Source: Ceriagrion tenellum (Eukaryota > Arthropoda > Insecta > Odonata > Coenagrionidae). Taken from it: DNA of 64,000 bases. Every line of letters starts with the position of its first letter. Within the stretch, counting starts at the first letter, position 1. The position numbers and the translations under genes were made by a program. Shown here piece by piece: positions 1-10,700 of this stretch. A model generated the notes under the pieces. It was not told where the DNA came from and made no database searches. It was given only the letters and a program-made list of their open reading frames with translations. Where the stretch lies: contig OY720639.1 of the NCBI GenBank assembly GCA_963169105.1, positions 53,735,848-53,799,847 of the forward strand, in the 5' to 3' direction.

Positions 1-999
1 ATTTTTGGCGCCTGTGGCTACCTTCATATGCGTTGTGAGATTTGGAAACTGAAATAACATTTTTTCATCCATTTCGTTGTTTGGAGATTCGTTAGTTTTT
101 AGTTTTCGGGGTATTTAAGTGTGTGTCGGTGTTCTGGGATTTTAATTCATTTTTTTTTAAGTGTACTAAGTAGAATTTTTCTTTTGTAGTCGGGTGTTGG
201 GTTGCGAAATATTAGAGAATTCTTTCAATTACAGACAAAGTACTTGCCGGCCATGTTTGCCAAACTACTTCCTTGTGTACGAGTTTCCTTGTACGACGCA
301 TGCAGCGCTTTGCGTGATGGGAAATTCAATATGGAGGCGGATTTAGGATAAACTCCATCTACCCTAAATTTCACCCCCGAGAAAGGCACCTAAATCCGCT
401 CCCCCACGATGCCTAATGAATTGGGACACACTTCAAGATGGCGTCCTCCCTAAATCTGCCGATTTAGCTAACTAAAGGGCGAATTGGGACACAGCTTTAA
501 CTTGTAATTGAGATTGTATGATATGTATATTGACTTAGCTTATAATAATGTTTAAGATGTATCGCATGAACTATTTATGAAACTGACCAATATTATCAAC
601 AATTATGGTAATGTTCAGGGGTTGCCATAAATTGAGAAATACCTTTGTAATTAATGAAAATTGTCGCAGTAATTTTCAGAATGGCCCATCTCTTGGGGGA
701 GGACACCCATCTGTAGCTATAGGGGTGGGGTATTATCCTGTCTTGCTCTGTATTGAGGATTTGGAATGAAGTGTCTCATTCATTGGAGGGGGGGGGGGTT
801 TCGTCTGGCTACACCCATGCCTCTATTTTTCAATGCACATCAACTACTTGGCTCTTTAATATATGTTTGTCCTTAGAGGAAACTGTTGTGGTCCTCATTT
901 CATGGAGATGCTTGTTAATTCAACTAGATGCTTCATCTTTTAAGAATTTTTTTATAAGATCAGTAGCTTATTATTATACCTTTTTCTCATTTCTCTTAG
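1..999. other. Intron or upstream flank of the basic-tail gene
   Basis: No exon could be read here. The first 480 bases are relatively CpG-rich. They contain an inverted repeat, GCGGATTTAGG near 340 and CCTAAATCCGC near 390, and the dodecamer AATTGGGACACA twice (near 419 and 483). The rest is AT-rich, with a run of ten G at about 788-797. The 3' end is the acceptor of the terminal exon. Confidence 0.4.
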
Positions 1000-1278
1000 C
1001 TTCCAGTCCCAGTGAGACTTCAGCGTGAAGCGAAGATGCTTGAAGTACGTGCTAAGTTGAAGAAGGCTGCCAAGGCGAAGAAACCTAAGAAGGTTAAGGA
1101 TCCAGCTGCTAAGAAGGAAAAGATGTTGAAGGGGAAAGCAGCAGCAGCTGCAATGAAGAAGGGAGCGAAGAAAGCTCCATCAGCCCCTAAGGAAAAACCT
1201 GCTGGAGATAAGCCCAAGGCAAAGCCTGCTGGTGCCCCACCCGCGAAACCTGCTGCACCTTCCCCAGCCAAGAAGTGA
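1000..1278 (+). CDS. Last exon of a gene with a basic Lys/Ala/Pro-rich C-terminal tail (ribosomal-protein-like)
   Basis: The exon follows a pyrimidine-rich stretch ending TTTCTCTTAG at 990-999, and the frame stays open to a TGA at 1276-1278. It encodes about 92 residues. A short helical segment (RLQREAKMLEVRAKLKKAAK) is followed by a low-complexity tail of Lys, Ala and Pro, rich in AKK and KPA-type repeats. Such tails occur on metazoan large-subunit ribosomal proteins such as eL14 and eL24, and also on nucleolar or histone H1-like proteins. I could not match this one to a named protein. The acceptor could instead be six bases further in, at 1006. Polyadenylation signals follow 45-65 bases after the stop. 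The upstream exons lie outside the window or could not be found. The Rab8 start codon is only 335 bases downstream on the same strand. Confidence 0.6.
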   Translation, partial: LPVPVRLQREAKMLEVRAKLKKAAKAKKPKKVKDPAAKKEKMLKGKAAAAAMKKGAKKAPSAPKEKPAGDKPKAKPAGAPPAKPAAPSPAKK

Positions 1279-1322
1279 ATCGCTGTATGATATCAAATGA
1301 TTTGTCTTGGTTTATTATGTCG

Positions 1323-1346
1323 AATAAAATGGCTTGAAAAAATAAA
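1323..1346 (+). terminator. Polyadenylation signals of the basic-tail gene
   Basis: AATAAA occurs at 1323-1328 and again at 1341-1346, right after the stop codon at 1278. The spacing suits a very short 3' UTR, as is common for ribosomal protein genes. Which signal is used cannot be told from sequence. Confidence 0.6.
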
Positions 1347-1612
1347 TCTGACTTATAATTTAAATACTTGGATAGTAGTTGGTTAATACAAGAATGAGAT
1401 AAAAGAGAAACCTCGTGGAGAACGAAGAAATTATGTTAGCGCCGTAGGAGAAATGAAACTACTGCCGAACCCACTGAAGGAAATTTCGCAGAAGGATATT
1501 ATAGAGGGGAAATGCTGGTTCGTCGCATATCGTTTGGCATTTATTCTGGTTATCAAACGTCCGTTATGAATCACTTCCGGTTTGGTGTTGAAGTCGGCTG
1601 AGAGCCAACAAG
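1347..1612 (+). promoter_or_regulatory. Rab8 promoter and 5' UTR region
   Basis: At most 335 bases separate the stop codon of the upstream gene from the Rab8 ATG at 1613, so the core promoter and 5' UTR must lie here or overlap the upstream 3' end. The stretch keeps several CpGs, unlike the Rab8 introns. An ETS/GABP-type element, CACTTCCGG, lies at 1572-1580, 33 bases before the ATG. It is typical of TATA-less housekeeping promoters. No TATA box is evident. Confidence 0.5.
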
Positions 1613-1736
1613 ATGGCAAAGACGTATGATTACTTATTTAAACTATTATTAATTGGAGACTCCGGTGTTGGGAAGACGTGCGTATTATTTAGATTTTCTG
1701 AAGATGCATTCAACACTACATTTATTTCTACGATAG
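1613..1736 (+). CDS. Rab8: Rab8 coding exon 1
   Basis: Codes residues 1-41 plus the first base of Gly42. It holds the phosphate-binding loop GDSGVGKT and switch I up to Thr40. The start context AAGATGG is favourable. The donor after ATAG is GTATGT. Confidence 0.95.
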
Positions 1737-4700
1737 GTATGTATGCCTACGGTCCTCTCTATTATGTGATGATTCAGTAGCGGTTGTTGGCCAGATTTTC
1801 ATTAATGTCATATAACTTGCTGTGTCACTTATTCTAATTGACGATGATATCTTTAATATTGTGTGCTGCTAAATTAATTTTGCTCCCTTAAAATGTCTTC
1901 GGCTCAAATGTACATTGAACACTCGTAAATTCATGTCGCCGTGCACCAAAGGTCAAGTGGAGTGCATTAGGCGTACTCAACTTTAATTTTTATCAATTGA
2001 CGCTTCATTTGTTGCAGGGATTGACTTTAAAATTAGGACGATCGACCTCGATGGAAAGAAAATTAAACTTCAAATCTGGTAAGTGTATCAATTTTTCTGT
2101 GAAAACTTACGTTATAATGAACGCAAGTGGTGCTTACATGCAACGTAACAATGGGCCTTGAAACTATGAGTTCTTTCCCTTTATTTTTTCGGGAGTTGCA
2201 CGTGTGTAAAAATTGCCGTTTACAGTAATGCCTCTCTGCGAGTGAGCATTTTCTGTGCGTCTTATGTTGAATTGTAAGTGATGTATTTGTTGTCCAAAGT
2301 TCATTTCGCAATTAACAGTGACATTGCTGACCTTTGCGATGCAGTTTTATTCGAAAGATGATCCGGAAGAAGCTAGTGATGATTAATTTTAAATGCTTTT
2401 GCCAGAAAGGCCAGTTAATGGTCATTATCATTTTGTAAGAGATGCATTTCAGGTCTTCTGGAAGTACATTCGCCTCCTCTCGCATTAGGCTTATGATCAT
2501 TTAGTCCCATTTTAGTTCTTCTGCCGCAGACTTTTATGTCAGTGAATGGGTATTGAGTGTTGCTTGCAATGTGGAGATCAATTTAATGTCAGTCGTTTGT
2601 ATGCACAAACGTTTTCCTCCAAAATTAAGACGTGTTGTTAGTTCTGAAATACTATACTAGGGGAAACGTTAGTTAATGAATGACTATTAACGTTGATAGT
2701 TTTTCGTAGGCGTACCCCTCCTACTGGAGATGCCCTCCTCAGAACTACACCAGTTGAAAACTCACGTCTTTATGTAATCGATGTGGCTTTTTAATATTTA
2801 TATCAGCAAATATTTACTTGGAAATGCATATACTTGAAATTGCATTATGATTTACATGTAATTATTTTCTGGGTATTAAATTTGAAGCATGTTGTCTCTA
2901 TTAAAGTTACTGAATAGTCCCGAGGTAGATGGTATATTAGCTCTTCTTGTAAGGTCACTATTGTTTCCTTCAGTATGCGATTTTCTCTCAAATTTTTTTT
3001 TCTATTGATCTTAGCATTTGTATATTACAGCTACTTAAATATTAAGAAAAACTGGCAGCCATTCTCAGAATGGTGGTTTGTCCATAAGTTGAGATTCTAA
3101 CCCACTGCTTAAAGGTTGACAGGCAAGGGCATTGTTCTGCTACTGCTGAGGTCAGCCTGTTTTATCAAGCTCTATATCCTCCTTTCAATTTTCCTGTGTT
3201 GGACATCTATGCTAAATTTCGCTGTCCCCCCACTGTCTGACATATTGTTTACTTCTCTCACCCATCTTTGATGTGCACTTCTTCATTGCAGGGGCTAAAT
3301 GTGTAACTTTAGTAGACAATTGACAAATGTTAATTTTCTCCCCAGCAGCATTTACAGGGTTACGTAAGGAACTGGACATTGTAAACAAACTTGGAAAATT
3401 TTGAAATGTCTGAGGAATTAGCTTAGAAATTTTCTATTCCCAGGCAAAATCTGATAGATTACAATTACTCAGTAGCACCATTTTTAGTACCTTACCTGCA
3501 TGAAGAAGTTAAGCTCGTTTTTGGGGTTTTGCAACTATATAAGACCCTAAAATAAACTTACAGGTTGTATACACTCATTCTGTGGATGAAGGAATGTTTC
3601 TCATCAGATTTTTGTCTTAGTTATTCACAGCTGTGGTTTTGGTGGAGACCTAAGTATTATATGTCATCAGAAAGGAAGCTTACTGTCCCCATGGAGTGTG
3701 ATAGTGGTAGTGCTCTGTTTATTGGGAAACTTAATTCCTCCTATAGAACATGCAAAAGTGTGTGCTGCTCCTAGTCTAGCACCATCTTTAAAATGTGCAC
3801 CAAAGAATGCTTATGATCACCTGGACAAATGAAAATTTTTGCCTGGAAAAGTGGGAATGTACTGGAATTTTATTATCTCTTGTCTGTAGCGACAACGATT
3901 TATCAAAGTTGGTGAGCCTGAAAGCCTCATTTTTCTCAACAGTTCACATTTTTGGAAATGTTGGCTATAAAATAAGTACTTTGGGTGATTACTATAAATG
4001 CAACAGCTTACGCAGGCTAGGGTTTAGTCGTCATTGTTGCCAAAGTTCCAACTGTTGTTAAAAAAAATTTGTAGACCTGCCAATGTTGGTTTAAGCTGCA
4101 GGGTAGGTAACTGACATTTGTTGATGGGCAAAAAACTGCTCACTTGTCCCAGAATGTTAGAACTCTGGGTATAATGCTTAGATGTGTGAATATGGTGATA
4201 TTTGCATTTCACTGGAGGAAAAAGTATGTTTATATGATTCTTCCAACTTTGTATTCACCTATGTTTAATAGAATACATTTTTGTGCTTAAGGGATACGGC
4301 TGGTCAGGAGAGATTTAGAACGATCACAACAGCATATTATCGGGGTGCCATGGGTATAATGCTGGTGTATGATGTAACAAATGAAAAATCGTTTGAGAAT
4401 ATAAAGAATTGGATTAGGAATATAGAAGAGAATGCTGCATCTGATGTTGAGAAGATGCTCCTGGGAAACAAATGTGAACTTCATGAAAAGAGACAGGTCA
4501 GTTTTTAGTTCTTATTTTATACATAGTAGCTATCAAATAATACCAATAGACCATTCTAGTTGGATTAACGGGCTGTGATCCAGAATGTATTAATGATATC
4601 CTAATGACAAATATACATTTTACTACTTCTTAATGTATTAATTGGGAGAATATTATTCGTGCTGATTTAAAAGCCACTCAGTATTGGTGTAACATCTCGA

Positions 4701-7700
4701 GAGTGAAATTTTGGTAGCATGATACACTTTGTGTCTTTGGTGACATGGCTTCCAAGAAAATGACAAGGGAGTTTGTTGTTTAAGTGGTAAAAAATTGAGG
4801 TGAGATATAAACTGTCATTTCATTCAAGGAGGGCTTTTAATTTTTTGTAGCTTATAAAAAGAGGTCTTAGTCATCATTTTGCTCATTAATGGTTGTGTGA
4901 AGAACTGTCTTAAAGACCTAACTTATCCTGGTCACATTGTAGCTGACAACTCATTTTGACCTCAGACATTTTACTCTAAAGTTTCCACTTTTTTGTTATG
5001 GTCTTTTTTCTTATGATATCATTATTTTCTTATTATCGTTTATGTCATTTTTGTGTGATTTTATTGTCTTATGCATTCAGATGCTCATCTAATAGAGGAA
5101 TCAAGATCAGAGTGTGCATTCGTTATGAGCATTTAATTTTGTGACTAATAACTGTGGATGAACTGTTTCTTTTGATGGTCACTTGTCATCCCTACAATAT
5201 GTTGTATGCTTGTTGGTCACTAGAATACTGGAAGCTCCATTCTGAATATTCAGGGTAATTGCTGTCTTTCTATGGATCTGCCTCAGCCAGCAGGGTGAAA
5301 TTTGGAAATGGATTAATGCATGCTAGTATGAATCCACAAGCGCCCCTTGTAAATTGTGTACAAATTTTCCATCCTACTGAGCATGGCTATACTCCAATTT
5401 TCACTTAGTATCTTAATTGAATTGGCTCTCTGGCGACTTGTCCATGTCTTAGAATGAGGAAAAGACTATACGTGTAGCATTAGAATAGAATGAATGAGAG
5501 GGTTGCTGGCTGGGGTGAAGGTGAATTCATTGCTAATACAGAATATTAGCTTGAATTTTTCAGTCTGTAAAATACTACTGTTGAACATAGGAGAGCAAAA
5601 CTTGTTGCCACTGATGATAAATGATGAAATTAAAATTAAGGCAGTGTGTTGTGATCAGATAACTGGACAAGTGACATTTGGACCAAATTTGTTTAAGCCT
5701 GCATTCCAGTGATAATTGATTGTGCTTGGGAGGAGAATCATATGATAAGTACATGTTGAGTACTTCAGTATTACAGCTCCACAAACTTAAGGAAAAGAAC
5801 ATAAAAAAGGGGGCCAAAAAGATAAGGATGATATCATAGAATGGCATGGGAAAATGGTTACCAGAAGAGTAACTACAATGTATATGTCAATGACTCATGT
5901 ATGTGAATGCTAAGCATGAAGAGGAGCAAGCTTCACAAAGAGCTACAATAATCCTCAGGTGGCGATTTAAAAATTTCTATGAAGAATGTCATAATAATAA
6001 ATAATAATCTCCTTATAATTTAATGAATAACTCCTTGCCTTCATTTCAATCAACTTATCTTTCTTAATCATTCATGGCCCTTTTTATGCTGGCCTGACAT
6101 GCTAATAAAGTATGTATTAAAAATTTTTAAATTGCAAGTGGAACGTATTCAAGACTTGAGAGGTTTGGCTGTGGATTGTGAACGTATTTGGCAGGGAAGG
6201 GTCCAGTAATTTAACCCAAGCCTGAGTCAAAGTAGCTCTTGCTTGCTCAGCTCAAAGGGCTCATTTGGTATTTTCATGGGACTTAAAGGGAATTATTTCC
6301 ATAAGGCACAAATTGCACAGGAACAGCTGGAAATAGATGTGACTATAGATTCTCCAAGTTTTCTCGGGCTTCCATCCAGATGAGTGGGTTAATGTTGGCC
6401 TACAATGTATATGTCAATGATTCATGTATTTGAATTCGATGCAGGAGGCCAACATGGACCCACTCACCCGGACGGAAGCCCGAGAAAACTTTGAGAAATC
6501 ATACGCCTGGAAAGCACTATATCCTACTTACATGGCTCTATAGACTTTTCTACATAATAGTGAAGGTTTTTTTAATTCTATCTTTACATATATTTTTTAT
6601 AAGTCAATTTAAACATTTGAATGGGGAGAAAAGAGGAGGTTCTAACACCAATAGAATTATATTACAAACCTAGGGCTTTAAAGTGGTTGTATTTGAACGA
6701 ATGTCATGTTAAGCATCACCATATATCATTTGCTAACATATCCAGTTAGAATTTATTATTCCATTCTTTTAAACTTTATAACTTGTAAACAATAATGGGT
6801 CAGACACTGTTTGGATCTGGGCGGAGTGTCTGCAATGTTGACGCATAACTTGTGAAACATTTTTCAAACTCGATAAAACTCTGCTTAAGCTATAAATCGT
6901 AATAAAGTGATAACTTGATAATATAATTACATTTCGAGAAACCATTTCTCCAAATGACTTTTGTCTCACTAGATTAGCAATTGAAACCACTGTGTCGTGG
7001 TAGACATAAATGAATGCCCGGGAAATTTTGTATCAGTCCTGGTGTACTTGTACACAAGTACTAGTAGGGAGGAATGGGTGGATGGGGTGAATGAACAGCT
7101 GGTGGAGATAACTAGGGAAGTCCTGGGCTGGAAAAACCTGATAGTTATGGGCGACTGGAATGCAATGGTGAGGAAAGGGAGATGGATATGAAGTGGGAGG
7201 GTATTGATTAGGAACGAGACATGATTGCTGAGAAAAGGCATTTGATTTATATAGGAGAAATAAATTAGTAGTAACACACTTGTTTAAACATCATCTCAGG
7301 CAGAGGTGCTCCTGGAAAATACCAGGTGATACTGGAAGATATGATATGGATTATATCATTTTTAGGCAAAGATTCAGAAAGTGTCATAAACTCAGAAAAC
7401 CACCCAGGGGCTGATGCAGACTCCAATCATAATTTAGTTTTGATGAAATGTGATGTTTGATTCAAAAGGCTTAATAAACATTGGAGGATCAAGTGGTGGA
7501 GCTTGAAATCTTTGAAAAATAATTACCAAGGGCCAAGTTTGAAGGAGTATAGGTGAAGCAGAGGAAATTGGAAGGATTGAGCAAAAGTGTGGTAATAGAG
7601 AAACAGACATAGGGAGAGAGGTTGAAGATTCAATAGGATCAGTGGAAACGACGGAGGTTAAGAAACTGTGAGTAACATGAAATGATTGAGAAAATGGAGA

Positions 7701-10700
7701 GGAGGAGGAGTGGAAAAATATCAATGCTATATAACACAATGCAGCTATAGGTTGTGGGCTAAGGCAAGCATGCCCAGTATCTCTTTTGCTTTTTAACATG
7801 TATGCTGAGGAAAGGGTGAGAGAAGCATGGGAAGGACTAGCTGTGGGAATCAAGATTCCAGGGCAGCCGATAGAGTTGGTTGTATTCATGGACAATCAGG
7901 TGCTGAGTCTGTCTTCAAAGGGGTTGCTAACTTTTGTAGATGCCTTAGGATTTCATTACCGCAAAGTCGGAATGTAGATATATCATAAGAAAACAAAAGT
8001 AATGAGATTTTTAAGGTGATAGAGAGCAAGGATGGTCATAAAAGTGGGTGGACACAAATTGAAGCAAGTATATTAGTAGAGACATAAGCAGGAGAATAGC
8101 TTTAGCCAAGGAAGCATTTAGTAACTGAAGGTATCTGTTAATGGGGACCTTGAGTAAGGATGTGAAGAAGAGGCTTGTTAAGAGCTTAATGTGGAGCATA
8201 GTCTTTAATGGTGCTGAAATGTGGACATTAATAATAATAATAATAATAATATTTATTGTTCAAGGACTACATATCCTCTGGAACAAAGTACAGTTTAACT
8301 GAAAAAAACTCTGTGGCAAAAATAGTATTTTTTCAGGACACTACAGTTTACAAATATGAACATTCAATAAGCATAGGACATTCATTAATACAGTAATATT
8401 TAGAATTACTATAGTGCAAAGCTAATAAAATATATAAGCAATTAGTAAGGATGAGAGAGTTTTTTATAGAAATTAACAAAAAATGAAGCGTACAATGAAA
8501 TTCACACTGCGCTACAATAATATTTTTTATATGTACAAGAAAGATAACATTTCCGATTTAAATTTATATACATTGTTTGATTTTATAATATTGTCAGGAA
8601 TACCATTCCATAATCTTGGGCCAGAATTTATTGTGGATTACTGATACATATTAGTTCTACACCTTGGAATTTTAAATCGTCTTTTTCCTCTTACTTGTCT
8701 GCTTTGGTTTCTAATAATATAATTATACAGATAATCAGGGGTTTTAGTAGATAATATTTTGTAGATGAACACAGATAATTTAAATATTTTCTATTTTTCT
8801 ATTTTATATATTTTTCCTCTTACTTGTCTGCTTTGGTTTCTAATAATATAATTATACAGATAATCAGGGGTTTTAGTAGATAATATTTTGTAGATGAACA
8901 CAGATAATTTAAATATTTTTCTATGTTCCAATTTCATCCACTTCAATTTAACATGATAAGGAGTTACATGTTTGTAAATATTCGTATTACATATATATCG
9001 TACTTCAGCATTAAACAAGATTTGTAATTTATTTTGTAACTCCTTAGTTAAATGAACAAATACAATGAGACAATAATCGATATGAGGAATTGAAAGATGA
9101 TTAAATAGTTTTTTACGCAGCTCAAATGGAATTAAATGTTTAAATTTTTTCATCTGCGCTAATGTCTTGTACACTTTGTTGGAAATGAAAGCAACATGCT
9201 CCTTCCAAGTAAATGTAGTATTAATATTAATTCCTAAGTTTACTACCTTATTTGTATTATCAATTTCAGTACCACTTACTATGATTTTAGGTAATATTTC
9301 ATAATTAAGTTTCTTTATAAATTTGGCTGTACCAATTATTATAGATTTTGTTTTAACGGGATTGATTTTTCAACAAATTATGTTCAACCCACTTGCATAT
9401 GCGGGTAACATCTTCAATTATCTTTTCGATGGCGCTATGGATTTCAGATGGATGACAATCTAGATAAACTTGTAAATTGTCAGCATACAATTGATATTTG
9501 AGTGAGTGATTGAGCTGGGTAAATCAAGACTAAACATTGAGAAAAGTAGAAGCCCAAGGATAGTGCCCTGAGGCACACCACATGTCACTGCGGAAAAACT
9601 GGACAATTCATCCTCATATCCTTTTACTGCTTGAATTCTCTGGAGTAAATAAGATCAGAACCATTGAATAACTGGGAAAGAAAATCCAAGTTTCCCCATT
9701 TTACATAGTAGGAGGTCGTGATTTACACAGTTGAAAGCATTTATAAAATCAAATAGTACAAGAATGGTCACTTTCTGGTTATCTATAGAGTAGCCATTAA
9801 GAAGGGAGGATGTGAATTGACTGCGGGTATTTGAGAACTGGGTGTGGAGAAGGATGGATAAGGTGTGGTATTCAGAAAGGAAGACAAAAGTGCTTTAGTT
9901 GGAGGATGAGGAAAGGAAACTTAAGAATAAAATCCAGAATAGGCAGGGTAGGTGGCTGGAGGAAGTAATGAGGGGCAATTAGTTGCTCGAGACTATGATA
10001 AAGGAAAGAATGATGTGCAGGCTGGGTAGGGAAAGGATGAGAATAGGTTTCATGGATCGGATGAAGAATGTTGGGACAGAAAAGGAAATACTAGAGGTAG
10101 ATGGAACCTTGAAAGTGTGGAAAACCAGAATTTTATCTGGCTCACAAGAAAACTTACCTTTTACTGGTAGAATACTCAAAACTAAAAACTCATCCTTTCT
10201 TTGTCTGGTTTAATGATTGAAATTCGTGTACATTGTTTGAATTGTGCTTGCTCCCACACCATATTTGGTTCCTTGTAACATCTCTTTATGCATCATTGTA
10301 ATTTCTTGGGTAGAAATTTTTTTGATTATCATGTGATTTAGGTCCCAAACGATGTCTACATCTTGAAACAATTATTTTTTTAAATTTTAGTTCTTTGGTT
10401 TTCCTTGTGTCCAGTGGCAGTGGGGAAATGTTCATGCAAAATGGCCTTTGTAGAGGTATGAGTATACAGACTTCAAATGAATAAACTGCTGGCATTTTTT
10501 TTGTTGGCATAATGGTTTTTCATAACAGTTTTAAGTTTTATGTGGGTGTGGCCCGTGGTCAGATCAGAATACCTTTTTGTATTTTGTATGGTGTAAGTGA
10601 GGCAAAAAAGTAATTTGTGAAGTTCGTCATGAAAGTGTTTTTAAGAATGGTACTCTTGCATCCACTGCATTCATTTATTCCAGCCAAAGAAGTGCTATTC

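Larger units (their letters stand above)
8231..9794 (-). mobile_element. 5'-truncated LINE inserted antisense into another LINE
   Basis: On the minus strand, a degenerate reverse transcriptase includes a GVPQGTILGLLLF block near 9560-9600. A C-terminal stretch at 8791-9174 (127 residues, MYKTLAQMKKFKHLIPFELR and on) has the HIDYC and YHVKLKWMKLEHRK pattern seen at the end of Jockey/CR1-type enzymes. The 3' end reads AATAAA and then an ATT trinucleotide run (8231-8252). CATTAA occurs at both borders (8226-8231, 9795-9800) as a target-site duplication. Joining the flanks restores the host LINE frame WTLRRED. Confidence 0.8.

Noticed and set aside
3050..3190. Possible tRNA-derived SINE on the minus strand
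   Set aside because: Only a degenerate B-box-like stretch is present. There is no convincing A box, tail or target duplication.
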